A stretch of DNA of 64,000 nt from Diphasiastrum complanatum (taxonomy: Eukaryota; Streptophyta; Lycopodiopsida; Lycopodiales; Lycopodiaceae), in contig CM055092.1 of NCBI GenBank assembly GCA_029204225.1, forward strand, positions 71,930,308-71,994,307, in the 5' to 3' direction. Position 1 is the stretch's first letter. Each line of letters opens with the position of its first letter. The notes under the pieces were generated by a model. It made no database searches, was not told the DNA's origin, and saw only the letters and a list, made by a program, of their open reading frames with translations. The position numbers and the translations under genes were made by a program. Below are positions 1 through 10,199 of this stretch, piece by piece.

Positions 1-283
1 GACGTTTTTTGTTTTTTTTTGACCAAATTTGACAGATTTGACCAAATTTTATTATTTTCTCTGATATCTCAGATCCAAATGGATCTTAAGATTAGTGATC
101 TGAATAGCTTTTCCTGTTTAATAATCAGATTATATTTCAAACAAGCAAATCCACACAAAATTTAACAAAATCAATCCCAAACTAACCCTACAATTCAGTT
201 TTAACATTATTCATGCCACGACAAGACGCCTAATGCAAGTTACCATCAGCCAAACATGCTGCAAACTGAAAAATTGGCGTAGC

Positions 284-301
284 TCCCCGACAACGGCGCC
301 A
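284..301 (-). other. Primer-binding site, tRNA-Asp type
   Basis: Read on the minus strand, the 18 bases start TGGCGCCG and end CGGGGA, the form complementary to the 3' end of plant tRNA-Asp that many plant gypsy elements (Athila and Tat groups) use. Four bases separate it from a TG...-type LTR end at 306. The internal part of the element would run to lower coordinates and leave the window at base 1. No coding sequence is visible in 1-283, as expected for a leader. The match is seen; assignment to gypsy is inference. Confidence 0.6.
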
Positions 302-305
302 AAAT

Positions 306-1061
306 TGTAGTGGGTTTCTTTCCTTGCCTAACCTGAATCCAAGATCTAGTCAATCTAACATCAAAGAGATAGAGTTAGTTGTCACGTGTAGGTTCGTTCC
401 CATGAGAGCGGTAGTATAGTTTGGATTTCAACATGAATGGAGGACCTAACACTAATATTCATTAACACTATGCATTAACACTACATCCATTAACCCTACT
501 TCCATTAACCCTAAATCCACAACAATGATAGCAACTTACTCTTTTCTCTCTCCCTTTCTCTCTCACAAAAAGCATAAGAAATAGCAATCCCAATAATGAC
601 CAAATCCAACAATTAACAAATACCAAAGAAAGCATGAGAAATGGAGGAAAAGAGAGGAAGAGCAAGGACATTCATCAATTCATTTCTAAAGAGAACCAAT
701 TTGCTTTATTGGAATGAGAAAATGAACATGAGGAGCAACTCAAGTTGGTCCTTTTTTATAGTAAAGAGGAGGACCCAAGCCTTTGAATCCTACTGGTCCA
801 GTATTGCCTCTCTTTTTAATCAAATTTAGAAAAGTGTGGGAACCATCAAAATTGGAGGGAAACTCAACTTTACTCACTAACTTGACATTTAGGGCCTGCG
901 ACATTAAAAGTCCCGCAAAAAGGCCTAAAGTCCTTTATTAACTTTTAACTAATCAATCAAATAACTATGTGATCATCGAGTTGGACTTACACACGCAGGG
1001 TGCCAATCCCTCTTACTTATTAACTAGGGTTAGGGTTGCCTTGGGATCCGTAAACCCTCAA
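306..1061 (-). repeat. Putative 5' LTR of the left-edge element
   Basis: The stretch next to the primer site begins TGTAGTGGG on the plus strand, so in element sense the LTR ends CCCACTACA. No gene is visible; the short reading frames around 468-829 are in AT-rich, pyrimidine-rich sequence and look random. The outer end is not fixed: homology to another element's LTR starts at about 1062, so this LTR may end there or be truncated. The partner LTR lies outside the window. Confidence 0.4.
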
Positions 1062-1360
1062 ACACAAGAGAACCATGTATAAGCATGAAATGAGATAGAG
1101 AAGAGAGAAGATATGTCTTTCCACGAGTTACATCCTTTTATAGCAGTCCAAACCTTATCTGGCCCCTTGGCTTTCTCTCCAAAATGTAAACCCTACTATT
1201 TTTGGGTCTAGATTCAATGTACCCAACATTTAAATTTGAATCTACTCAAACTCGACTTCTAACTTTCCCACACTTTTCAAAAGTGTTTATTCAAATGAAA
1301 TTTAGACTAATGAAATATAGAAATGTAGCAAATATGATTAAACTAGTTGAATCTTTCACA
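1062..1360 (-). repeat. 3' LTR fragment of copia A
   Basis: This stretch closely matches 45125-45468, the LTR of copia G: both carry the AGAGAACCATG start, a CTCTCCACGAG-like block, TTTGGGTCTAGATTC and the terminal TTGAATCTTTCACA. The first half of the LTR is missing. A minus-strand polypurine tract (GAAGAGGGAG, 1361-1371) follows directly, which fixes the LTR boundary at 1360. Confidence 0.75.
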
Positions 1361-1372
1361 CTCCCTCTTCAA

Positions 1373-1935
1373 CTAGTACTTTGATAACACTCCAAGTGAT
1401 GTCCTATGCTTCATGAACAAGTCCTTTCCCAATGTTTTGGTGAAGATATCAGCCAGATATTCCCTTGAGGACACATGTTGAAGCTCCACCTCCTTTGCAA
1501 TGACTTGCTCCCTCACAAAGTGATATTGCACCTCAATATGCTTGCTCCTAGTATGAAAGATAGGATTGGTTGCCAACCTTTGGGCTGATTGATTGTCAAA
1601 ATAGATGATTGGGCTCTCTGAAAAATTCAGCAAGTGAACATCCTTGATCATCCTCTTGATCCATACCATCTCCTTTGTGCAATGTGTAAGAGCTTTGTAC
1701 TCCATCTCACTAGATGATAATGAGATAGTGGCTTGTTACTTTGACATCCAAGATATAGCCCATCACCTATGAAAATACAATGAGAACTACTGGATTTTCT
1801 ATCCACTACATCTTCAACGTAGTCCAAATCTAAAAATCCAAAAATATTAGATGATGATCCCTCATACGATATGCCAAAATCTCGAGTTCCAATGATGTAC
1901 CTCAAAACTCGTTTCTTCCTCTGGGTCTCAGCCAA
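1373..1935 (-). pseudogene. Copia A RNase H remnant
   Basis: This is the C-terminal RNase H part of a Ty1/copia polyprotein, the domain that removes RNA from the RNA-DNA hybrid during reverse transcription. Visible motifs in order are KRVLRYIIGTRDFG, a degenerate LDLDYVED..DRKSSSS (normally DSDFAGD..DRKSTS), SLSSSEMEYKAL, FDNQSAQRLATNPIFHTRSK and ADIFTKTLGKDL. Two reading frames are needed: a frameshift lies near 1750 and an in-frame stop just before QATISLSS. The frame ends close to the polypurine tract and LTR, as usual for copia. Upstream, reverse transcriptase is replaced by about 1.5 kb of unrelated sequence. Confidence 0.85.
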
Positions 1936-3434
1936 TTGTTTTTCCTTTGAAACTAGTCGTACTTTAACCCTTTGTGGAGAAGCTACCTCAGATCTAGTTT
2001 TTGTTGCAGCAACAATGGAAACACGTTTTGTAGAAGCAAAGTTAGAAACATCTTTTGGCAGAACTAAATTTGATGCGGATGCCTGCTTGAAAGCCTGCTT
2101 GCTTCAAACAAATAACTAGACAATGTACGAATCAAATTTCCACTCTCCTCAAGGCACTCCCTCATTTCATTTTGTGAATGAGACAGAGTTATGTGTTGAA
2201 CTACACAAAGGATTTTCCTGCACTGAATAATCTACTTTGTCCTTTGTTTTCAATTATGAAATCCACAACATTTGAATCATCCTCATCATAATGCAGACCC
2301 TTGACTTCTCCTAACATCCTTGACTCTTTTAAAGGAGTCACCCCCCTTCAATTTAGACATAGTTAGAATTAGCCTATTAGTTGATGACAAGGAAATGTAC
2401 CAAGGAAAGTTTGTAAATGAATAACTTGCTACTCCTTTTGTTGCAGGATCCGTATTTGAATCCTTACGACCATCATTCATGGTTCAAGTTTTTTTTTTCT
2501 TACAGTACTTTCCTCTCGGTTGATTTTTGGCACAAACATGCGCAATGTAAGCTTCCTATTGGAAATAACATTTGAATCCATTATGCATTAGACAAGTTAA
2601 ATTAAAAAACAACTATGTTGCTATAAAAAAAAAAAGGATTTTTTCAATGTGAATATGAGATTTCAAAACAAAAATCGTAATTCATGATACAAAACATCAA
2701 TAAATTAATAAAAAAAACAAGTGATATTTTGAAGTTTTAATTGATCAGATCACTTAGTTGGACAAAAAGTATGTGATTTTCTAAATACTTCTAGTTGCAA
2801 CATGCATAACAATTGAGACTATGCATAGACACCCATAGTTCCCACAAGGATGCCAATGTTCTTACATGATTATTGTTGTAGATGGATGTAGGTGAGCATT
2901 TTTTCCTGAACCTAAATATTTTATGGTTGGTTAAAAATTCATCTCTTATGAATCATTGCTGAATTATTTTTTTCAAAAATGATTAGTAGCAAACTAGCTC
3001 ATTTTGTTTAGTATTGTTAGGTTGAAACACACACACTTCTTGAGTTGGAGATAATTCCCCTCTTTGGTTCCAATTTCTTTTGGCTTATAGCTTGACCTTG
3101 TTTTTTGTTAATGCTATGTTTGGTGCTGTGTTTCATGAACTATACTTGGCATACCGATGTATACACTTAGGCTATGCCATTCATCTTATAGCCCCTTCCC
3201 CTGCTGCACAAGCCTTTATTGCATGCATTGTCCAAAAAGACTTCCATGATAAACTCCAAGAACGTGACCTTGCTTCTTTTTAAATTGACCATGTAATTTA
3301 TCTTCTTGTCCTCACTCAGATATCTATGTTCGATTGGTGCAAGTTATGGCAGCTTTCTCATAACAACCCTAACTTGGTGATCGAGAGACTTGTGATCATT
3401 CATGATTCTCTTGCTTTACTGAATGAGGTTGATG
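1936..3434. other. Non-copia insert in element A, with exon-like scraps
   Basis: This piece sits where the catalytic half of reverse transcriptase should be and has no copia motif. It may hold plus-strand exon remnants: an open stretch at 3080-3283 (VFHELYLAYRCIHLGYAIHL...), a TCCTCACTCAG acceptor-like site near 3310-3320, then a second open stretch (FDWCKLWQLSHNNPNL...HDSLALLNEVDAKAQKDFE) to about 3465. I do not recognise a family. The rest (2120-3060) is AT-rich with no visible gene. Alternative: a chance open frame in an old DNA-transposon insertion. Confidence 0.3.
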
Positions 3435-4062
3435 CTAAAGCCCAAAAGGATTTTGAGATAAAAGGATATAGATGTATAAAAGGATATAGTCTGTGCCTCT
3501 CTCTTGGGCATATCCTTTGGAAACTAACCTTGCCTTGTTCTTTACACTTCCATCCATGTTGAGTTTAAGCTTGAAAACCCATTTACATCCAATCACAATT
3601 TGTAGAGGTCTATCAACAAGGATCCATGTGCCATTTTCCATCAAAGCATTATATTCATCTAGCATTGTTTGGAACCACTCTTTGGAATTTAATGCATCTT
3701 CTACACATGAAGGTTCTTCAAAACTTGAAGTGAGCTCAAAAGATGAAGATGAATTACCCTTGGCTTGCTTACCCTTATCTTGATATGTGAGCCTCATTGG
3801 CTCCATTCTTGCACTTGATGACCTTCTTGGAGTGATTGGTACACTCGGATCTTGCTCCTCCTCAAGATCAAAACTGTCTTGATCCTCAGCCACCTCCCTC
3901 TTGATAGGTGATTTGGTTTGCACCATCAACAAGCTTATTCATCTTACTTTCATCACATATGACACTTCTAGAAATCAAAAACTTGTTTGAAGATGGAATG
4001 TATACCTTGTATCCTTTGCTTGCATTGCCATACCCGAGCATGATCCCTTTGATTAATGATGG
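3435..4062 (-). pseudogene. Copia A integrase tail, linker and RT start
   Basis: Read on the minus strand, the fragment starts in the integrase C-terminal region (LGYGNASKGYKVYIPSS), passes the acidic linker (DLEEEQDPSVPITPRRSSS, then LTYQDKGKQ) and enters the RT N-terminus (NSKEWFQTMLDEYNALM, IGCKWVFKLKLNMDGS, ARLVSKGYAQERGTDY). It stops abruptly after YAQERGTDY, where DETFAPVAK normally follows, so both catalytic RT motifs are lost. The upstream end is cut at 4062 by a B-family LTR. With the RNase H part at 1373-1935 this makes one interrupted element. Confidence 0.85.
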
Positions 4063-4668
4063 TGTCGAAAATCAAGAGGTTAGTCAGCGGAAGCTCGAGC
4101 AGGTACATGTAGGATCGGAAATGCCACAAACAATAGCAAAATACTCAAATTGAATGATTCAGACAAATGCACAATGAAACAACACAGTAGTAGGACTTAA
4201 AATTTGCACTTTGATTAATATCAAACAGTGAGTACAATGCTTGAAGTGATAACTTCAGGTTACAGTCATTGACAGTGATAAATCTGGTTACATAAACTCG
4301 AATAATTAAAAGAAGTTTTTTAATGAAGATTCTAGGATTGATATTCTACAAAATATCTACAACTACCTTTTGTTGCAGTTATTACAACTGCCTCATTATA
4401 GTTAATGCATGTACAAAGTGCACAAACTGTCAACGCAAAGTCGTTGGGTCGGATTTTAGATCGACAGTATCAAAATTTACAAGTATAAAAAAATATACAA
4501 TGACTCAAAAATATACACTGACTCGAAAAATATAGAATTTTTCAAGTCGATCTGATATCCAAAAACTCTAAAAAATTTGATGTTGAACAAAGATTCAAGC
4601 CTTCTATTTCTGGTTTTTTAGGATGCTCATTATTGAATAGATTTGAGACTGAGCATTGAATTCCAACA
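4063..4668 (-). repeat. 3' LTR of copia B
   Basis: The 606-bp block begins TGTCGAAAATC and ends ATTCCAACA, followed by a minus-strand polypurine tract (AAGGAGGAG, 4669-4679). It is related to 18814-19568: both share GGATCGGAAATGC, ACAGTAGT.GGA and GTACAATGCTTGAAGT. It directly cuts the integrase of copia A, which suggests that B inserted into A. The matching 5' LTR was not found. Confidence 0.7.
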
Positions 4669-4679
4669 CTCCTCCTTAA

Positions 4680-5236
4680 TGTGAATCATAAAAACTTTTG
4701 ATTTTCAGATTCAACATGTCGTTGAATCTAAGATGGTGCTCCTTTAACTGAGCCCTTGTGAAGTAATCTGCTTTTCTAAAATTTGTGCTGCTGGATCGAT
4801 TTATGGATTCAAAGACGGTTGGAACCATATCAGTCTATTGTACTCCAGTGCTAACATGCATTTCAGATCCTTCATCAGTTTCATATTGTTACTGAACAAT
4901 AGAGTGTCATCTACATAAAGAGTGTTGATGAAGAAATCTGATACAGACTTGAAGTGAATATTCGAGTCTGTCGAGTTTAGATAGAAACCATTCTCGTTTA
5001 GAAATGCGATTTTGGTGTCCTCTTCTGTTTTGCGCTAGTCATCATCAGTGGTTGACTTTGCCTCTGAAATAGTGTTGAGTTCCTGCACAAAGTAGTAGGC
5101 AAGATCATCCATAAATCTGGATGGAGGCTATTTGGATCGATTTGATCCTCTGATGTGATTTGATCTATTGAGATTCTGACTCATTTTCTGAGTTAGCATT
5201 GATTTTTTATTGTTCGACCCTTGAATCAAAATTTTG
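4680..5236 (-). pseudogene. Copia B reverse transcriptase scrap
   Basis: Only a short RT piece remains. The minus strand of about 4890-4930 reads LYVDDTLLFSNN, the YVDD box holding two of the three catalytic aspartates of copia RT, followed by degenerate sequence. The N-terminal RT region and most of RNase H are missing or unrecognisable, and stops occur throughout. It lies between the integrase remnant and the polypurine tract, so the order is that of a copia pol with large internal losses. Confidence 0.6.
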
Positions 5237-6347
5237 CTATTTGATACTTGGGTTGGAATTTGTTGTAACATTCTCTTTGTGGTCAAAAAATTGGTTTTCC
5301 ATTAAGATGACATCTCTGCACATGAATGCTTTATGAGTGTCTAGGTTGCAGAGCTTGTAATGCCTTGTGATATGGAGAGTAGCCAATAAAAATTGATCTG
5401 CTACTATTTGATCCTTGGATCGGATTTTGACTGTTCGATACTTGGGTCGGATTGTTTTGTAGATCAAAGAGATCTTATTGAAAGCTTTGCATCCAAACAC
5501 GCTAATATTTTTGAGTAATGGCTTCGATCCTGTCCATACTTGATAAGGTGTCCTGCCATTCAAGGCCGTTGTAATGGATCAATTTTGTAGATAAGCTATT
5601 GTAGTAACAACTTCTGTCCAAAATTTCTTTGGAAGAGAGGCATGAGGCATCCTGTTTTTGAACTAGCAACGAGTGTCTGATTCTTCCTTTGAGCTACACC
5701 ATTGTACTGAGGTGAGTAGCTGGCTGTGGATTGTTGTAGCTGTATTCCGTTGGCCTTGCAGAAAGCTTTGAGCTTGGTGGAGATACCACCAGAACGTAGA
5801 GCTTTGATTCTTCTCTGGGTCGAATTTTCTGCTGATGTTTTGAAGTGCTTAAAGAACTTGAAGGTATCGGATTTTTTCTTCAAAAAATAAGTTGCAGTTC
5901 TTTGTCATTAATAAAAGTTAGTAAATAGACAATTCTCCTTGTGGAAATGGTCTGCATAGGGCCACAAATGTCCATGTGTACAAGATCTAGCATATTTTTA
6001 GAAGTATGGATTGTATCGGATATGGAAGAACTTCCAGCATGCTTGCTAATTATACAACTTTTACATGGAATATCGCATTTGCTAATTGTGGGCAGATCTT
6101 GAACTAAATTCTGTTTTGACATTTGTTGAATATAATTGGAACCAAGATGCCAAATCATATCAGTCGATTCAAAAGTGGATGTATAAAGAGCTTGACAAAT
6201 AAAAAAATTATAGTGGTTGATTTTGTAAAGATTGCCACTCATTTTCTTGAAAGCTAGAGCTTTCCGACACTTGTCAAAAATGGTGCAGCCGTTGGTGTCA
6301 AATTCGACCCTCCGACCCAAATCTGTGATTTTGCTAACTGAGAGCAT
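5237..6347 (-). pseudogene. Copia B GAG-pre-integrase and integrase remnant
   Basis: Three minus-strand frames together cover this enzyme, which would join element cDNA to host DNA. At 5880-6347 lies the GAG-pre-integrase region (MLSVSKITDLGRRVEF, then WHLGSNYIQQMSKQNL, CDIPCKSCIISKH, HMDICGPM). At 5596-5883 lies the core with LQQSTASYSPQYNGVAQRKN, where the catalytic Glu in the usual NGVAERKN is replaced by Gln. At 5237-5563 lies the C-terminal part (NGRTPYQVWTGSKP, VFGCKAF, HYKLCNLDTHKAFMCRDV). Frameshifts separate the three parts. It is not functional. Confidence 0.8.
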
Positions 6348-6830
6348 ATTTTTGGTCAGATTTGGAATGTGGAGAACATGGTCAACAACTTGACTTTACC
6401 TCTCTGAAATTCGATCCTGACTGTTCCTTCAACCTCAATAGAATGAGTTGAGTTGTCTCCAAGTTGCATAGTTTGAGAGTGGGTGTATGATTTGTAATCT
6501 CTGAACTAGTCCTTGTGGTGAGTCATATGCTAAGTTGCTTCCGAATCTAGGTACCAGGAATCAATATCTTGATGTTCTCCAACTTTGGTCAAGAAGGCTG
6601 CTTCATCTTCATCTTGTTGTTGGATCGAAAAACTTGTTGAAGCAGAATTTGCTTGTTGTTGGGACTGCATTTTCTTCTCATTGTTGAATTTTAAAGTTAT
6701 GCAGTCCCTGATAAGATGGCCAATTCTCTTACAATATTTGTAGAATAGGTTCCGCTTTGATTAGAATGATGAAGAATCCAAATTCAATCATGGATTAGAA
6801 TTTGATCCTGAGCCAAAATTCGATCATGAG
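6348..6830 (-). pseudogene. Copia B protease and zinc-knuckle remnant
   Basis: On the minus strand near 6560-6510 the aspartic protease site reads SWYLDSEAT-stop-HMT, where copia normally has WYIDSGASxHMT; the active-site Gly is Glu and a stop interrupts the motif. Upstream, near 6690-6740, the Gag zinc knuckle reads LFYKYCKRIGHLIRDC, with the first of the three cysteines changed to tyrosine. A short tandem array (roughly 24-bp units with AAAATTCGATC and AAATTTGACC) lies at 6778-6862. Stops and shifts make the region non-coding now. Confidence 0.6.
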
Positions 6831-7233
6831 TCAAAATTTGACCCAGAGCCAAAATTCGATCGACTGCATATTGCTATTCTTGTCAGGATATTCTGACTGT
6901 GTAGATATGTTTGATTTAAACTGCTGATTTCTTTTCAAATGCAAAGCCTGAGGATCCGACCCTGAGCTTGAGGAAGTTGCAGATCTTCTAGCTTCCTCTT
7001 GTAGAAGCATCGAAATTACTCTTGAAAGAGTGAGGTGCTCCTGGGTCAAAATTGCCCAATTTTTATAGGCTTCAAGTAGACTCAATAATAGAGTCATAAC
7101 AGCATCGGAATCTTCTATGATCGAGCCAGCTGAAACCATCTACTCCATAAGAGTTTGGAAGGTGTTGAGATGACTCAAAATACTTTCTACTTCAAACATT
7201 CTCAGGGAGAAAAATTTCTTCCGCAAATGTAAT
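6831..7233 (-). pseudogene. Copia B gag C-terminal half
   Basis: Conceptual translation gives a UBN2-type Gag segment: LHLRKKFFSLRMFEVESILSH, a stop after FQTLME, then MVSAGSIIEDSDAVMTLLLSL and LSRVISMLLQEEARRS. It is clearly related to the Gag of copia H (52436-53035: SRLHLRRTFFSLRMSEG..GSVIEDSDVVMTLLSS). The N-terminal half of Gag is gone: at about 7233 the sequence switches to the protease of a different copia family (D), so this is a recombinant junction. Confidence 0.75.
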
Positions 7234-8440
7234 TTGAGGTATTGATCCTACTCCTTCTACCTTACAAGCACAATCATTTGCTAGAAAAATTGACTTGATA
7301 GGACCATCAGAATTGAGAAAGTCAAGAAATACTCTATCTTACTTGTCATGCGGGAGCTTGTCCCACTATCTATCCACCAAGGGTCTTCTTCTTTTATGCT
7401 TGAAGATGAAAAAGTTGACATCATGAGAGAGTCTTAATGTGAACTCTCCTCTTCTTCTTGGCCTAGGTTTGCTTGAATTTGAGCTTGCTTCCTCTTGAAG
7501 CACTTGGAGACATAATGCCCCATCTTGCTACAAAAGTAGCACTTGATCTTTGACTTATCCTGTTGGGCTTTCTTGAGCTTGGAATTGAATATTTTTCTTG
7601 ATCTTCACCTTTAATTGGTTTTTCTTGAATGCACCTCCTTTGCCTTTGGATTTGCTTTTGCTCTTGATGAAAAGAGCCTTGTCATCACCATCATTAAGGG
7701 AGATCTTCTCCATCCTTGACTTGATGTGAGTTATCCTACTCTCCTCGGCCATGAGGACTCCTTGGAGGTCTTCAAAAGAGATCAACTTGCCCATGATTGC
7801 ATAGCCTTGCACCAAGTTATCAAAATCCACACTTAGTCCATTCTAAATCAATTGAACATTCCTTAATAGAATCTCCTATGTAACCAAGCTCCTTGTTTAA
7901 GTCTTTAACTCTCAAATCATATGAATGACCACTCTCTCCCTTGGCTTGAAAGCATTGAAGGATTTGTTTCTTCAAAGATAGCAACCTTGAAGTGTTCTTA
8001 GATTCATATATTTTTTGAAGAGTTTACCATGCTTCTTGAGTCGAGGTGCAAGCACCTACCTTTTTAAGAAGCTCATTTGCTACATTCATTTTTATACAAT
8101 GGAGGGAAATCTTGCACCTCTTCTTGTATTTTGTAGCTTCTTGAGAGTGAATAGGCTCATCCTCATCACCACTCACAGTGTCCATTAGATATTGAAAGAC
8201 GAGAATAGACTTTATTCTTAGCTTCCAAATAGAGTAATTCTAAGCATTAAATCTATCATTTGGATCCAAGTCTAGCTATCCCACTACTTAGGACTTAAGA
8301 ATATTCAAATTTTTGACCTCTCGAAAAGATCCTACTTGATCTTGAGCTAAATCAAATATATTTGAAACAATAAAAAAAAGCTAGCTTGAATTGGAATGAG
8401 AATTGGATGTAGAATTGCCTCCTCCTTGATCTCGACATCA
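7234..8440 (-). pseudogene. Copia D gag and protease remnant
   Basis: Read on the minus strand: gag with LLKKVGACTSTQEAW-like text around 8060-8020, then MGKLISFEDLQGVLMAEESRITHIKSR (7555-7830), basic KSKSKSKGKGG, and a complete zinc knuckle KCYFCSKMGHYVSKCFKR near 7500-7550 with all C, C, H and C ligands. Near 7360-7390 is the protease site EEDPWWIDSGTSS. The Gag is close to that of copia E (26226-26759: EESRMLHIKSRMSSLFLNDGDE). Several stops interrupt the frame. It ends at 7233 after EGVGSIPQ, at the fusion with copia B. Confidence 0.8.
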
Positions 8441-8451
8441 CAAGGTACTTG

Positions 8452-8566
8452 GATTCACCTATATCTCACATGTGGGAACATGCTCCACACATGTCTAATG
8501 ATGATAGATACAAGTCATTATGGTATTTACAAGATTTGATCAAGTTAGCTTTTGCCAATTGTAACA
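8452..8566 (-). repeat. Truncated LTR of the D/E family
   Basis: On the minus strand this begins TGTTACAATTGGCAAAAGC and matches the start of the copia E LTR at 23913 for about 110 bp, including a CCCACATGTGAGA version of the G-box-like palindrome. It breaks off before the LTR middle and joins gag leader of D. On its other side lies a minus-strand polypurine tract (GAGGAGGAG, about 8567-8577), so this is the left end of a 3' LTR. Confidence 0.75.
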
Positions 8567-8679
8567 CTCCTCCTCAAAACTAACTTAATACATCTATGGT
8601 ACATCTATTTACAACACTTAAGGCTGATCATTGCAGGTTCATAGGTGTGAAGATTAGCCAACGAGTTTGATGAAGATTT

Positions 8680-9545
8680 CTAAATCACCATATCCATGAT
8701 AGTGCCTCTTTGATGTTGACTTGTTTGATGAACTTGAGAGCTTTGCACCACTTGATCACTTTTTCCATTGATTTGTTCCATCCTTGAAACATATGGTTGA
8801 TCCAAAAGCTCCTCCTCTTTAAAAATAGCTGCAACTCCATGAGAAAATAAAGAGTCCTTCTTGACTCGTAAGGACCACAAAGATCCAACATCATGTTACC
8901 AGGATCTCGAGAATTAGGCTCATCAACATTGGCAAGACTATGCATGCTATAATAACCAAGAGTTTGCATCATATCTTCATGCTTGATTTCCATGCTAATC
9001 TCAGATCTAATGAGGCTAGATACTTCATTGTGGAGATAAGTGTCCTTAGAGGATGATTCACTTACTCTCATAAAGAGTTTACAATTTGCCTCACCATTAC
9101 ATGAAAAAAGACAAATTCTCACAATATGAGTGAACAAATCACTCTTGCTCTTGCAAGACTCAAGAGCATACATTTGATAAAATAACTATTTGCTTTCTAA
9201 TTGGTCAAGAATCAATTTCAAATCATTAAGAACATCAACTATGTTTTGAAGAGAGACACCATACTCAACTAGTCTTGCTTTACTCCAACTTTGAGTTGCA
9301 AAAGTCTCACTGAAGCAAATTGATTCACCAAATGACATAAGAGAAGCAAGCATAAGATGTATACCACTTGAAATGTGCTCCTCTTTCCCTTGAAACATGA
9401 GCCATATGAAATCAACCATGTCTCTTGATATTCTTCTTGGAATCATAACTTGAGAAGGACTCTCCTCCTCAATCCTTGGCACACTTGAACCTTGAGATGA
9501 CTCCTCAAGATCAACTTCTTGGTGCTCCTCTCCATCACTAAGTCC
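8680..9545 (-). pseudogene. ORF in the pol position of copia D', unknown
   Basis: One minus-strand frame is open from about 9482 to 8685 except for a single stop at 9186, about 265 codons. Its start (SDGEEHQEVDLEESSQGSS..PRRISRDM, then LMSFGESICFSETFATQSWS) resembles the linker between integrase and RT in related copia elements. The downstream part (residues from MYALESCKSKSDLFTHIV to SMHSLANVDEPNSRDPGNMM and beyond) matches no RT or RNase H motif I know. It ends about 110 bp before the polypurine tract. It could be captured host sequence or a badly frameshifted pol; I cannot decide. No function is assigned. Confidence 0.4.
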
Positions 9546-9550
9546 TTGAA

Positions 9551-9930
9551 TGGCAAGACACCTTATGAAGTGTGGACTGGATCGAAGCCATCTTCAAACA
9601 TATTCGAGTGTTTGGATGCATTTCCTATGCTCAGATCCCTAAAGATCTGAGAAATAAACTGGATGAAAAAAATAGAATATTGATTTTCATAGGCTACTCC
9701 CCATATCAGAAGGCATACAAGCTCTACAACTTGGACAATCAGAAGACCTTCACGAGCAGAGATGTCATATTTATGGAGGATCAATTTTTCAATCACAAGG
9801 AAAAAGCTCTAGAAAAATCCAACCCAAGGGTCGAAAATTCAAAATTCGATCCAAGGGTCAAAAATTCAAAATCTGATCCAAGAATCAAAAATCCAAAATT
9901 TGACCATAGGGTCAAAAACTGAAAAATCGA
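9551..9930 (+). pseudogene. Copia F integrase C-terminus with tandem-repeat tail
   Basis: The fragment opens with NGKTPYEVWTGSKPSS, shifts frame near 9575, and continues FKHIRVFGCISYAQIPKDLR..KLDEKNRILIFIGYSPYQKAYKLYNL and TFTSRDVIFMEDQFF, the typical end of a copia integrase. It is the same family as B (VFGCKAF..HYKLCNLDTHKAF). The tail is a tandem repeat of about 27 bp encoding NSKFDPRVK, NSKSDPRIK and NPKFDHRVK between 9820 and 9920. The integrase core and everything upstream are absent. The plus orientation is opposite to its neighbours. Confidence 0.8.
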
Positions 9931-10199
9931 TACTAACTCTGACCATAAGTCTGAAACTCAACAAAACGAGTAGCATCAGAGGGTTGAAATTCAACCCAAA
10001 AGATCAGATCGACTCAGGTAGCCTCCATCCCAGTTCATGGATGATCAGTAACAATTTAAATTTATTGAAGGATTCCAAATGCTTATTACACAGGTATACA
10101 AGATGACAAATATGGGTCCCAAGCACACTATTGTCTTGGAATTCAGATTTTCATCAGCTAGATTTTTAGTAGATAGATTTTCATCAGCTAGTAGAGATG

